Positions 38,806 through 47,685 of a stretch of 64,000 bases of DNA are shown here, in pieces. A program made the position numbers and the translations under genes. The stretch is from Blattabacterium cuenoti STAT. Its GTDB lineage: Bacteria > Bacteroidota > Bacteroidia > Flavobacteriales > Blattabacteriaceae. Positions within the stretch are counted from its first letter, which is position 1. The number at the start of each line of letters is the position of its first letter. The notes below the pieces were generated by a model. It ran no database searches. It saw only the letters and a program-made list of their open reading frames with translations, and was not told where the DNA came from. Where the stretch lies: assembly GCF_003573915.1 (NCBI RefSeq), contig NZ_AP014608.1:567622-631621 (forward strand), in the 5' to 3' direction.

Positions 38806-39747
38806 CTACATATATAAATATTTTTCTAAATCTAATGCAGCCATACATCCTGTTCCCGCAGAAGTAATAGCTTGACGATAAATAGGATCTTGCACATCAC
38901 CTGCAGCAAATACACCAGGTTTACTGGTTATAGTTCTTCCTTTTTGTACAATAACATACCCTTTTTCATCTAAATCTAATTCATTTCTAAAAATTTCTGT
39001 ATTAGGAATATGACCGATAGCAATAAATAAACCACTAATTAAAACAATTTTATTAGTTTTTGTTTTATGATTAAAAATATTAATTCCTTCCAAAAAGTTA
39101 TCTCCAATAATTTCAGTAATTTTAGAACAAAATAATGTATCAATATTATTTTTTTTTAAAAAAATTTTTTGCAAAATTTTAGATGCTTTTAAGTGATCTT
39201 TTCTAACTATTAAATAAACTTTTTTACAAAATTTTGATAAAAAGATTGCTTCTTCTAAAGCGGTGTCACCCCCTCCTATCACTGCTACATTTTTTTCTTT
39301 ATGAAAAAAACCATCGCAAGTAGCGCAAAAAGAAATTCCTAATCCTAGAAATTTTTTTTCTTTATGAATCCCCAAAAATTTTGGACGAGAACCTGTAGCT
39401 ATAATCAAACCTTTACTTTCTATACATTTTTCTGTAGAAAAAAAAATACGATGATTTCCTCTTATTTTATTGGATAAAATTACATGATTCACAGAATGAT
39501 TAATTATTTCTGTATTAAACCGTTTTGCTTGATCTTTACAATTTTTCATAAAATCGACTCCCTTAATTCCTTCTGAAAAACCCAGATAATTATCAACAAC
39601 AGTTGTAGTGGTCAATTGTCCTCCTGGTTGAAATCCTGTAAAAAGAATAGGATTCATATCAGCTCTTGCTGCATATATAGCAGCAGAATAACCAGAAGGT
39701 CCAGATCCGATAATTACACAATCTTGTATTTTTTTTTTTAAAAACAT
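38806..39747 (-). CDS. trxB: thioredoxin reductase
   Basis: TrxB transfers electrons from NADPH through FAD to thioredoxin. The FAD loop GSGPSGYSAAIYAARA is near the N-terminus, the redox pair is Cys141-Cys144 in CATCDG, the NADPH loop is GGGDTALEEA, and the C-terminal FAD block is GVFAAGDVQD. The 313 residues are complete. An 11-A run in the first codons encodes LKKKI. It is followed four bases later by glyS and is divergent from the HsdR-N-like nuclease gene. Confidence 0.96.
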   Translation of the reverse strand: MFLKKKIQDCVIIGSGPSGYSAAIYAARADMNPILFTGFQPGGQLTTTTVVDNYLGFSEGIKGVDFMKNCKDQAKRFNTEIINHSVNHVILSNKIRGNHRIFFSTEKCIESKGLIIATGSRPKFLGIHKEKKFLGLGISFCATCDGFFHKEKNVAVIGGGDTALEEAIFLSKFCKKVYLIVRKDHLKASKILQKIFLKKNNIDTLFCSKITEIIGDNFLEGINIFNHKTKTNKIVLISGLFIAIGHIPNTEIFRNELDLDEKGYVIVQKGRTITSKPGVFAAGDVQDPIYRQAITSAGTGCMAALDLEKYLYM

Positions 39748-39813
39748 AAAAATATTTATTTTTTCTAAAAAAAATGATTTAATACAAATATTTTATCATT
39801 TGATTAATAAATT

Positions 39814-40248
39814 ATGCGTGATATAAATTTTTTTATAGATAAACATTTGCATTTAAAAAAAATAAAAAATAGAATTCATATATTTTGTGTAATCAGAAAA
39901 AAATTTTATCTTTTTACTCAAGAAGAGGTAATCCGTCAATATATAATTTTTTTATTAAAAAAGATAAAAAATTATAAAAATTCAAACATATGGGTTGAAT
40001 ATCCTTTTAAAATAAATAAATTAAATAAACGAATAGATATACTTGTTCAAGTTCAAAAGAAACCACATATTCTTATAGAATGCAAAACTCCAAAAATTTC
40101 TATTACACAAAAAACTTTTGATCAAATTTCTATATATAATAAAACTATTAAAGCTCCATTTTTAATGATAAGTAATGGAATAAAAAATTTTATTTTCCAA
40201 ATTGATAAGAATAAAAAACAATTTTTTTTTTTAAGAAAGATTCCATAA
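39814..40248 (+). CDS. small PD-(D/E)XK protein of the HsdR N-terminal type
   Basis: The 144 residues match free-standing Bacteroidota proteins related to the N-terminal nuclease domain of type I restriction HsdR. The active-site set is Asp75 in RIDILV and Glu89-Cys-Lys91 in LIECKTP, followed by TFDQISIYN and FLMISNG. No helicase domain, HsdM or HsdS is nearby, so it is not a restriction system here. It stands alone, divergent from trxB and convergent with gapA, with a hairpin at its stop codon. It is likely an active DNA or RNA nuclease; the substrate is unknown. Confidence 0.75.
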   Translation: MRDINFFIDKHLHLKKIKNRIHIFCVIRKKFYLFTQEEVIRQYIIFLLKKIKNYKNSNIWVEYPFKINKLNKRIDILVQVQKKPHILIECKTPKISITQKTFDQISIYNKTIKAPFLMISNGIKNFIFQIDKNKKQFFFLRKIP

Positions 40249-40262
40249 ATAAAATTTATGGA
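40242..40262. terminator. hairpin between the HsdR-N-like gene and gapA
   Basis: TCCATAAAT and ATTTATGGA form a perfect nine-base-pair stem around AAA, lying at the stop codon and just before the convergent gapA stop. There is no long T run, so stopping ability is uncertain; it could instead protect 3' ends. Confidence 0.4.
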
Positions 40263-40269
40263 TCAAATT

Positions 40270-41280
40270 TTATGATGATAAAGAATGCATATACTCAATA
40301 AGATCTAATAATTTTATAGAATAACCAACTTCATTGTCGTACCAAGACACAATTTTTAAAAAGTTGGAATTTAACATAATACTAGAATTAGCATCAAAAA
40401 TAGAAATTCTTTTATCCCCTATAAAATCAGATGAAACAACAGGATCTTCTGTATATCCTAATATTCCTTTTAATGTAGTTTGAGAAGCCTGTTTCATTAG
40501 AAATTTAACTTTATTAAAATTTGTGCTAGTTTTTAAATTTACTGTAAAATCCAAAACAGAAACATCTGCAATAGGGACTCTAAAAGCCATTCCTGTTAGT
40601 TTTCCATTTAAACTAGGAATAATTTTACCTACTGCATTAGCCGCACCTGTTGATGATGGTATTATATTCCCTAATGAAGACCTACCTCCTCTCCAATCTC
40701 TAATAGAAACAGAATCAACAACTTTTTGAGTTGCAGTAGAAGCATGTATTGTTGTCATCAATCCTTCATATATTCCAAAATTATCATTTAATACTTTAAC
40801 AATCGGAGAAAGACAATTAGTAGTGCAGGAAGCATTAGATACAATATTTTGATTTTTTCTCATGTTTTTATGATTTACTCCCATAACAAACATAGGAATA
40901 TCATCTTTAGGAGGAGCTGATATGATTACTTTTTTAGCACCTGATTTTAAATGAGCATTAGCCAAATCTTTTGTTAAAAAAAGTCCAGTGGACTCTATAA
41001 CATATTCCACATTCAAAATCCCCCAATTGAGTTTTTTAGGATCTTTTTCATTAGTAACTTTTATCCGTTTTTCATTCAATACGAGATAATTTGTATTTTC
41101 AATACGAATATTTCCTTTAAAAGAACCATGAACTGAATCATATTTTAACATGTAAGCCAAATATTCTATAGATACTAGATCATTTATAGATATTACTTGA
41201 ATATTATTTCTATTTAAAGCAGATAATAAAACTATCTTTCCTATTCTTCCAATTCCATTAATTCCTATTTTTATAGACAT
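40270..41280 (-). CDS. gapA: glyceraldehyde-3-phosphate dehydrogenase
   Basis: GapA interconverts glyceraldehyde-3-phosphate and 1,3-bisphosphoglycerate with NAD. The cofactor block GINGIGRIG opens the protein, and the catalytic Cys152 sits in [18 protein letters not shown] is near the end. The 336 residues are full length. It is the last gene of the sucD-pth-tRNA-lepA-gapA series, 26 nt after lepA. With pckA it supports gluconeogenic flux. Confidence 0.97.
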   Translation of the reverse strand: MSIKIGINGIGRIGKIVLLSALNRNNIQVISINDLVSIEYLAYMLKYDSVHGSFKGNIRIENTNYLVLNEKRIKVTNEKDPKKLNWGILNVEYVIESTGLFLTKDLANAHLKSGAKKVIISAPPKDDIPMFVMGVNHKNMRKNQNIVSNASCTTNCLSPIVKVLNDNFGIYEGLMTTIHASTATQKVVDSVSIRDWRGGRSSLGNIIPSSTGAANAVGKIIPSLNGKLTGMAFRVPIADVSVLDFTVNLKTSTNFNKVKFLMKQASQTTLKGILGYTEDPVVSSDFIGDKRISIFDANSSIMLNSNFLKIVSWYDNEVGYSIKLLDLIEYMHSLSS

Positions 41281-41306
41281 AATTAAATAATTTTTTTGTT
41301 ACAAAA

Positions 41307-43100
41307 CTAATTTTTAACTTTTAAAAAAGTCATAAAAGTAGATGATGGGATTTCAATCTTTCCTATCTTACGCATTTTTTTCTTTCCTTTTTTTTGTTTT
41401 TCCAAAAGTTTTCTTTTTCTAGAAATATCCCCTCCATAACATTTATCCGTAACATTTTTTCTGAACGCTTTAATGGTTTCTCTTGCTATAATTCTTCCAG
41501 ATACAGAAACTTGAATAGGAATACTAAATTGATGTTTTGGAATTAATATAGATAATTCTTTACATATTTTTTTTGCTAAAAAGAAAACTTTTGTTTTATG
41601 AACTAAAAGAGACAAAGGTTCTATTTTTTCGTGATTAATCCATACAGTAATTTTTTTTAAATCCGAACTTCTATAACCAATAAAATTATAATCAAAAGAT
41701 GCATATCCATTAGAAACACTTTTTAATTTATCATAAAAATCAAATACAATTTCCGATAAAGGCATCTCATACATAATTTTTATTCTTCTAGAAACCATAT
41801 AATCATGATTTTCAACCATAATTCCTCGTTTTTCAATACATAACGACATTATATTCCCTATGTAAATATCTTTAGTAAAAATAGAAACTAAAATATATGG
41901 TTCTTCTACCTTTTTTAATTTTTCCATTTCCGGAAAATCCGAGGGATTATTAATTAAAACCTTTTGATTATTTTTCATATAAACTATATAAGAAACATTA
42001 GGGATAGTGAGTATTACAGAAATATCATATTCACGTTCTAAACGGTCTTTTACAATTTCCATATGAAGAAAACCTAAAAATCCACAATGGAAACCAAAAC
42101 CTAATGCTGGAGAAGATTCAGGTTTAAAAGAAAGAGAAGCATCATTTAATTTTAATTTTTCTATAGAAGAACGTAATTCTTCATATCTATCAGAATCAAC
42201 TGGATAAATACTAGCGAAAACCATAGGTTTAAATTCTTTAAATTTTTGTATTGCTTTTTTAGCTGGTATTTGATTATCTGTTATAGTGTCTCCTACTCTT
42301 ACTTCGTTTGCATTTTTTATCCCAGAGACGATATATCCAACATCTCCTGTATTAATTTGATTTTTAGAAATACGTTTTAATTTCAAAATTCCTATCTCAT
42401 AAGCAGAATAAACTTTTCCTGTAGACATAAATCGTAATTTTTGTCCTTTTCGTATAAAACCATTTTTTATTCTAATAAATATTTCAATCCCTCTAAATGG
42501 ATTATATAAAGAATCAAAAATAATAGCTTGTAAAGGTGCTTTTGGATCTCCTTTTGGAGAAGGAATACGTGTTATTATTTGATTTAAAACACGATTAATT
42601 CCTAATCCATTTTTTGCACTAACAGGAATAATATCTTCTATTTTACATCCCACTAATTCCATAATTTCTTTCATTACGTCTTCAGAAATAGAATCAAATA
42701 AATCAATTTTGTTTAAAACTGGAATAATAATTAGGTTATTTTTTAATGCTAAAGAAAGATTAGATATTGTTTGTGCTTGTATACTTTTCGTACAATCAAC
42801 AACAAGTATAGCTCCTTCACAAGCAGCAATAGAACGAGATACTTCATATGAGAAATCAACATGTCCAGGTGTATCTATAAGATTTAAAGTATATATTTTA
42901 TTATTGTATTTATATTCCATCTGAACAGCATGACTTTTGATAGTTATTCCACGTTCTTTCTCTAAATCCATATCATCCAATAACTGATCCCCTTTTTTTT
43001 CTGAAATTGTTTTTGTAATTTCTAATAAACGATCAGCTAATGTACTTTTTCCATGATCTATATGCGCGATAATACAAAAATTTCGAATATCATGAATCAT
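41307..43100 (-). CDS. lepA: elongation factor 4 (LepA)
   Basis: LepA is a ribosome-associated GTPase that back-translocates or aids initiation. The 597 residues show G1 AHIDHGKST at 12-20, the effector region DDMDLEKERGITI, DTPGHVDF, and NKID; the specific C-terminal domain ends with RKRKLLEKQKKGKKKMR. It starts 19 nt after the tRNA-Arg gene on the same strand, and gapA follows. No frame disruption is seen. Confidence 0.97.
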   Translation of the reverse strand: MIHDIRNFCIIAHIDHGKSTLADRLLEITKTISEKKGDQLLDDMDLEKERGITIKSHAVQMEYKYNNKIYTLNLIDTPGHVDFSYEVSRSIAACEGAILVVDCTKSIQAQTISNLSLALKNNLIIIPVLNKIDLFDSISEDVMKEIMELVGCKIEDIIPVSAKNGLGINRVLNQIITRIPSPKGDPKAPLQAIIFDSLYNPFRGIEIFIRIKNGFIRKGQKLRFMSTGKVYSAYEIGILKLKRISKNQINTGDVGYIVSGIKNANEVRVGDTITDNQIPAKKAIQKFKEFKPMVFASIYPVDSDRYEELRSSIEKLKLNDASLSFKPESSPALGFGFHCGFLGFLHMEIVKDRLEREYDISVILTIPNVSYIVYMKNNQKVLINNPSDFPEMEKLKKVEEPYILVSIFTKDIYIGNIMSLCIEKRGIMVENHDYMVSRRIKIMYEMPLSEIVFDFYDKLKSVSNGYASFDYNFIGYRSSDLKKITVWINHEKIEPLSLLVHKTKVFFLAKKICKELSILIPKHQFSIPIQVSVSGRIIARETIKAFRKNVTDKCYGGDISRKRKLLEKQKKGKKKMRKIGKIEIPSSTFMTFLKVKN

Positions 43101-43119
43101 GATTAATTGAGTTTAAAAA

Positions 43120-43192
43120 TAACCTTGAAGGGAATCGAACCCATACCATAGGAATCGGAGTCCTATATTCTATCCTTTTAAACTACAAGGTT
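43120..43192 (-). tRNA. tRNA-Arg (CCG anticodon)
   Basis: A 73-nt cloverleaf folds on the minus strand: acceptor AACCTTG/CAAGGTT, a weak A/T-rich D stem, anticodon stem TAGGA/TCCTA with loop CTCCGAT, T arm with TTCGATT, discriminator A. One T-stem pair is T-T. The anticodon CCG reads CGG. It sits between pth and lepA in a co-directional series. Confidence 0.9.
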
Positions 43193-43219
43193 AACTTACA
43201 TTCTATATTTTTATTATTG

Positions 43220-43780
43220 TTAATTGAATATATTCATCGTTTTCTGGAGCCCATTTATTACAAATGAAAATATGATTTGTATACCTACATCTAATCTTGA
43301 AAATAAATCATTTATTTCTTCATTTTCCCAGTTTTTTAATACATAAGAATCTTTTTTTTGATAAAAATGATTTTTTTTAATTCCAAAACGAAGACGTGCA
43401 TAATGAGTTGTTCCTATTTCTTTTTCTATATTTTTTAATCCATTATGACCCCCACTTCCTCCTTTTCCTTTTAAACGAAAATTACCAAAATTTAAATAAA
43501 AATCATCAGATATTATCAGTATATTTTTTAATATAATTTTTTTTTTCATCATCCAATATTTAACAGCTTCTCCACTACGATTCATATAAGTATAGGGTTT
43601 TAAAAAAAAAAGTAATCTATCATGATAGATAAATTGAGAAATAAAACCTAATTTTTTTTTACAAAAAGAAAAACAATACTTTTTTGAGATTTGATCTAAA
43701 ACCATAAAACCCAAATTATGTCTAGTATTTTTGTATAAATCTCCTGGATTTCCTAATCCAATTATCAAATATTTTTCCAT
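43220..43780 (-). CDS. pth: peptidyl-tRNA hydrolase
   Basis: Pth releases peptides from prematurely dissociated peptidyl-tRNA. The opening YLIIGLGNPGDLYKNTRHNLGF contains the catalytic His (residue 21), then PYTYMNRSGEAV and the conserved DDFYLNFG and KGGSGGHNGLK blocks. The 186 residues are normal. It follows sucD by 32 nt and precedes the tRNA-Arg gene. Confidence 0.95.
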   Translation of the reverse strand: MEKYLIIGLGNPGDLYKNTRHNLGFMVLDQISKKYCFSFCKKKLGFISQFIYHDRLLFFLKPYTYMNRSGEAVKYWMMKKKIILKNILIISDDFYLNFGNFRLKGKGGSGGHNGLKNIEKEIGTTHYARLRFGIKKNHFYQKKDSYVLKNWENEEINDLFSRLDVGIQIIFSFVINGLQKTMNIFN

Positions 43781-43812
43781 CTAATAATCTAAATAATTCT
43801 TTTTCTTTTTTT

Positions 43813-44688
43813 TTAATGAAGAATATCATATACAGTTTTTCCTATATTATCAGGAGATTTAACTACATGTATTCCATTTTCTTCCATTATTTTTATTTTT
43901 TCTTGCGCTGTTTCTATTTTTTTTTCTATAATTGCTCCAGCATGTCCCATTGTTCTTCCTTTTGGGGCTGTTTGTCCAGCTATAAAGGCTATTACTGGTT
44001 TTTTACTTTTCAATCCTTTTATCCATTTAGCTGCCTCAATTTCTAATTGTCCTCCTATTTCTCCAATCATAACAATACATTCTGTTTCTGAATCATGTAA
44101 AAATAATTTCATGATTTCTTTTATATTCATTCCAACAATAGAATCTCCTCCTATACCAACAGCAGTGGAAATTCCATAACCCAATTTCACAATTTGATCT
44201 GCTGCTTCATAAGTTAGAGTTCCTGATCTAGAAATTATTCCTATATTTCCTTTTTTTTTAAAAACTGAATTAGGCATTATTCCTACTTTAGCTTCTTCCG
44301 GTGTAATAATTCCAGGACAATTTGGCCCTATTAAACGAGACTTTCTTTTTTTTAAAAAATGTTTTACTCGAATCATATCTGATACAGGGATTCCTTCTGT
44401 AATACAGACAATAATTTGTATATTCATATAAACAGATTCTAAAATAGCATCAGACGCAAAAGCAGAAGGAACAAAAATTATACTCACATTCCCTCCTGTT
44501 TGAGTGGTTGCATCTTCAATCGTGTTAAAAATAGGAATCCCTAAATATTTTTTTCCACCTTTTCCTGGTGTTATTCCTCCTACTATAGTAGTTCCATATT
44601 TTATCATTTGTTCGGTATGAAATAAGCCTTCCTTTCCAGTTAATCCCTGTACAAGAAGTTTAATGTTTCTATCTATTAAAATACTCAT
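43813..44688 (-). CDS. sucD: succinyl-CoA synthetase alpha subunit
   Basis: SucD with SucC makes succinate and ATP/GTP from succinyl-CoA. The 291 residues show the CoA-binding LVQGLTGKEG start, GPNCPGII, the GIGGDSIVG loop, and the phosphorylated His249 in TMGHAGAII. sucC is not in the window. It begins the series sucD-pth-tRNA-lepA-gapA. Upstream of it is the longest gene-free stretch in the window (44689-45318). Confidence 0.96.
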   Translation of the reverse strand: MSILIDRNIKLLVQGLTGKEGLFHTEQMIKYGTTIVGGITPGKGGKKYLGIPIFNTIEDATTQTGGNVSIIFVPSAFASDAILESVYMNIQIIVCITEGIPVSDMIRVKHFLKKRKSRLIGPNCPGIITPEEAKVGIMPNSVFKKKGNIGIISRSGTLTYEAADQIVKLGYGISTAVGIGGDSIVGMNIKEIMKLFLHDSETECIVMIGEIGGQLEIEAAKWIKGLKSKKPVIAFIAGQTAPKGRTMGHAGAIIEKKIETAQEKIKIMEENGIHVVKSPDNIGKTVYDILH

Positions 44689-45318
44689 AATTATTATTCT
44701 TAAATGTCAGATAATTTTGAATTTTAAATAATATAAGATCTATTTTTTTTTTGTATTTATTTTGAATAATTCTCCTATTCTGATAAAAATAAGGAACTAA
44801 TAATTTTGTTTTTTTTTAAATTTTTATTACTATGTATTAATAATTTTCCTTATTTTCTTACAGAAGCTTCTTCCTGAAGTTCCTGAAGCTATTAATAATT
44901 TCGAATAAGAGTTTTTAAAATAAAAAAATTTTTTATTTTTCATTTTTTACATGAAAAAAATAGAAATTTTACCCTTTTTTAAAGGTTATATATTATGTTT
45001 TTTATTAATATTTTTTTCATATGTATCTGATCATGAGTAATATTATTCATAAAATAAAAAATATCTTTTTTTATAAAAACTAAGATTCTATCTTAATATT
45101 TTTTTAATTTATCTTTTGTTTGATGAAATTTTTTTTCATAAAATATGATCTATTACTAAATTTTTTAGTAGTTATTGTTCTAATAAAGACATATCTCTTT
45201 TCTTGTTTTATATGAAAAAAAACCAATAATTTTGAATATATCTTCTTTCTATTGTTATTTTTATATGCATAAAAAGAACAATCTTTTCTAATATTTAGAA
45301 AATTTGAAATTTAAAATT
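44689..45318. other. 630-nt spacer without a recognisable gene
   Basis: Very AT-rich, with stops in all frames; the longest readable peptide I noted is 29 codons (44951 onward, plus strand) and looks accidental. The only G/C-richer patch is at 44861-44890, where AGCTTC and GAAGCT flank a doubled TTCCTGAAG. In many Bacteroidota the fabZ-to-sucD interval holds lpxA and efp, so this may be their eroded site; I could not identify remaining codons of either with confidence. Confidence 0.5.
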
Positions 45319-45846
45319 TCATAATTTTTCATAGTTTTTAACTATTTTTGCTACGACTTCTGCTTCTACTACAAGTTTGTTATTCACATAACCTTTTCCT
45401 TTCATATGAACAATTCCTCTTTTCATAGATTCTAACAAGTAAACTTGAAAAATAATTATATCTCCAGGAACTATTTTTTGTTTAAATTTTACTTTGTCTA
45501 TTTTTAAAAAATAGGTAGAATATAATTCGGGATGACTTAATTTGTTTAATACTAATATTCCTCCAACTTGTGCAATGGCTTCTATTTGTAATACTCCGGG
45601 CATAATTGGTTCTCTAGGAAAATGTCCTATGAAAAAAGATTCATTCATAGTTACATTTTTGATACCTACAATACTATTTTCTGTTAAATCTATAATTTTA
45701 TCTACTAAGAGAAATGGAGGTTTATGAGGCAATATTTTCATAATGCTTTTTATATCCAAAATAGGTTTCTTTTTTAAATCAAATTTAGGAATATCATGTT
45801 TTTTCAATGTTTGAATTTTATTCATTAACTCCTTTAAAAATTGCAT
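45319..45846 (-). CDS. fabZ: 3-hydroxyacyl-ACP dehydratase, descended from an LpxC-FabZ fusion
   Basis: FabZ dehydrates 3-hydroxyacyl-ACP. The hot-dog core starts at IMKILPHKPPFLLVDKI, with catalytic His75 in GHFPREPIMPG and Glu89 in QIEA. The first 34 residues, including KKHDIPKFDLKKKPILDI, are longer than in stand-alone FabZ and match the linker of the bifunctional LpxC-FabZ of Bacteroidota. An in-frame TAA five codons before the ATG shows that no LpxC part is attached now. It is a single minus-strand gene divergent from a small membrane ORF. Confidence 0.93.
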   Translation of the reverse strand: MQFLKELMNKIQTLKKHDIPKFDLKKKPILDIKSIMKILPHKPPFLLVDKIIDLTENSIVGIKNVTMNESFFIGHFPREPIMPGVLQIEAIAQVGGILVLNKLSHPELYSTYFLKIDKVKFKQKIVPGDIIIFQVYLLESMKRGIVHMKGKGYVNNKLVVEAEVVAKIVKNYEKL

Positions 45847-45978
45847 AATATAATTGGATTATAAAAAAATAGATTAACCTTTTAATTTAGTATTCATTAA
45901 AGTTAAAAATCCAATAATTTTAAAAAAATAAAAACTTTATGTAATTTCTGTTCATATATTGTTTTTTTTAGTTATATC

Positions 45979-46158
45979 ATGAGTTTTTCAAAACGTATAA
46001 TTTTATTTTTCACAGGAGTTACTATTGGAATTTTGATATTACTTTTCTTTTCCTATCAAAAAAGATTACTGAATATAAAAAAGAAAAAAATAGTAAAAAA
46101 AAAAGATGAAAAATATTTTTCCAATATTCAAAAAACAAATAATATATATAATAAATAA
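45979..46158 (+). CDS. small one-segment membrane protein, unknown
   Basis: The 59-codon frame starts ATG at 45979: MSFSKRIILFFTGVTIGILILL, one membrane helix, followed by a Lys-rich cytosolic tail. The beginning (short basic part, G-x3-G helix) recalls a small Bacteroidota membrane protein often near rpmH, whose Cys-containing C-terminal part is missing here. It ends six bases before rpmH on the same strand, consistent with a common transcript. Function is unknown, and the tail may be decaying. Confidence 0.55.
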   Translation: MSFSKRIILFFTGVTIGILILLFFSYQKRLLNIKKKKIVKKKDEKYFSNIQKTNNIYNK

Positions 46159-46164
46159 AAATTT

Positions 46165-46314
46165 ATGAAAAGAACTTATCAACCTTCAAATAGAAAAAAA
46201 GTTAATGTTCATGGATTTATGAAAAGAATGAAGACAAAGACAGGTAGAATCATTATATCTAGAAGAAGAAAAAAAGGAAGAAAAAGACTTGCAGTTTCTA
46301 ATTTCAAAAAATAA
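46165..46314 (+). CDS. rpmH: 50S ribosomal protein L34
   Basis: The 49-residue, highly basic sequence [12 protein letters not shown] followed by [27 protein letters not shown] is L34. The usual Ala/Gly pairs are partly replaced (III for VLA). It was too short for a simple ORF cut-off. It is preceded at six bases by a small membrane ORF and is convergent with the M14 peptidase gene, with five bases between stops. rnpA and dnaA, its neighbours in other phyla, are absent. Confidence 0.95.
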   Translation: MKRTYQPSNRKKVNVHGFMKRMKTKTGRIIISRRRKKGRKRLAVSNFKK

Positions 46315-46319
46315 GCCGA

Positions 46320-47489
46320 TTAAAAAATTTTAAAATTTTCTATATCCCCAATTTTAGGAAAACTTTCTCCTTTTTCTCCATAAAATTTTTTGCCTCTAAC
46401 AATAGATTCTTCATAAGCGAAAAAATGGGATAAGTCACCTATATCTACTATTTTAGTAAAAATAGAAATATTTTTTTTCATAATATCCAATTTTTCGAAA
46501 TTCATCAGTCCTATGTCTACAAAAAATTTATTTTTATTTTTACGTATTTGTACTTTTCTATATATCTTATCTAATAAGATATTTTTATTTTCTGGAATAT
46601 CAAAATAAGATTTGTAATTTTTTTCAAGATTCTTTCCTTGAAAAGAAATAAAATAAATTCCCGAAAGAACAGATAATACGCTATATTTTCTAATAATTTT
46701 TTTTTTAAGATCTTTTGGATAATTTCCTGATTCAATTAGAACACAAGGATAACCTAGTTTTTGTAAACGATCTCCAGTTGCAGTAGGATATAATTCATCA
46801 GAAAATCTTCCTATTGATCCAATATTAGGTAAAATTTTATGAATTTCTTTTGCGATAAAATTTATAACCCCCATAGATTTTTTTCTACTTATAGAATAAG
46901 CATTTTTATCCATAGATATAGAAGGAGATAAGAAAGATAAAATAGCAGGGTTAAAACTTTTATGTCCAACATTATAAATACTTCTTTGATCATGTAAATT
47001 AAATAAAATATGAGGTTTATCTTTTTCTATTTCCTGAAATAGTATTTGTATCTCTGGAGATTGTAAACAAATAGCATCTCTATTTAAGTCTATATTTATA
47101 GCGTTTCTTCTCTGAAAAATTTCAGATCCGTCGGGGTTTAACATAGGAATAAATGAAAGAGTTAAATTTTTTTTTAAAAATTGAACTAAATCACAATTTT
47201 TTTTTAATAAAAAAAAATGAAAAAGATCAAACATAGATTTAGTTCCAGTTGTTTCATTTCCATGCATTTGAGACCAAATAAATATTTTATTTTTTCCTAT
47301 TCCCCATTTAATTTTGAAAATTTTTCTTTTTTCTATAGATAATCCTATAGGAATAATAGAACATATATTTTTATACTTATTCATAACTTTTAATAAGTCA
47401 GAATACTTAAAAATTTTTGAGTCTCCAATTCTACTATCTTTAAAAAATTCATAGTTCTGAAATAAAGATAAAATATCGAAAAACAACAT
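46320..47489 (-). CDS. M14-family zinc carboxypeptidase-like protein
   Basis: The zinc ligands are His76 and Glu79 in MHGNET and a later His in NLHDQ; LNPDGSEIFQRRNAINIDLNRDA is the conserved M14 substrate block, and LIESGN holds the catalytic Glu. All key residues are present in 389 residues. No signal peptide is visible, so it should be cytosolic. A C-terminal domain of about 100 residues follows the peptidase fold. Possible roles are peptide or cell-wall peptide trimming; the substrate is not evident. It is divergent from the CPBP protease gene. Confidence 0.82.
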   Translation of the reverse strand: MLFFDILSLFQNYEFFKDSRIGDSKIFKYSDLLKVMNKYKNICSIIPIGLSIEKRKIFKIKWGIGKNKIFIWSQMHGNETTGTKSMFDLFHFFLLKKNCDLVQFLKKNLTLSFIPMLNPDGSEIFQRRNAINIDLNRDAICLQSPEIQILFQEIEKDKPHILFNLHDQRSIYNVGHKSFNPAILSFLSPSISMDKNAYSISRKKSMGVINFIAKEIHKILPNIGSIGRFSDELYPTATGDRLQKLGYPCVLIESGNYPKDLKKKIIRKYSVLSVLSGIYFISFQGKNLEKNYKSYFDIPENKNILLDKIYRKVQIRKNKNKFFVDIGLMNFEKLDIMKKNISIFTKIVDIGDLSHFFAYEESIVRGKKFYGEKGESFPKIGDIENFKIF

Positions 47490-47548
47490 ATAAAAACTTT
47501 AATTTTGAAAATTTTATTATTTATAATAATGAATAAAGAAAATTGTTA

Positions 47549-47567
47549 TTATCTTTCAAAAAGATAA
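47549..47567. repeat. 8-bp inverted repeat in the M14/CPBP divergent spacer
   Basis: TTATCTTT and AAAGATAA flank CAA within the 196-nt divergent spacer (47490-47685). The place suits an operator for one of the two genes, or a chance product of AT-rich DNA. The same spacer holds a 15-A run at 47634-47648. Confidence 0.35.
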
Positions 47568-47685
47568 AATTAAAATAAACTTTTATTAAATTAAAAGTCT
47601 TTTATAATCTATAAATGAAAAAAATATAGTTATAAAAAAAAAAAAAAATGAATCGAAAAAATAAAACGAATTTTTAATATTTATT

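Noticed and set aside
39814..40248. Type I restriction-modification system
   Set aside because: Only the small nuclease domain is present; no hsdM, hsdS or helicase near.
44861..44890. Hairpin patch as SRP RNA or tmRNA
   Set aside because: None of the conserved SRP loop or tmRNA ends is visible; left only as an unexplained patch.
44951..45040. 29-codon hydrophobic peptide frame on the plus strand in the spacer
   Set aside because: Too short, no conserved feature, in AT-rich DNA where such frames arise by chance.
47634..47648. A15 run before the CPBP gene
   Set aside because: Intergenic homopolymer, typical of this genome; no frame is affected.
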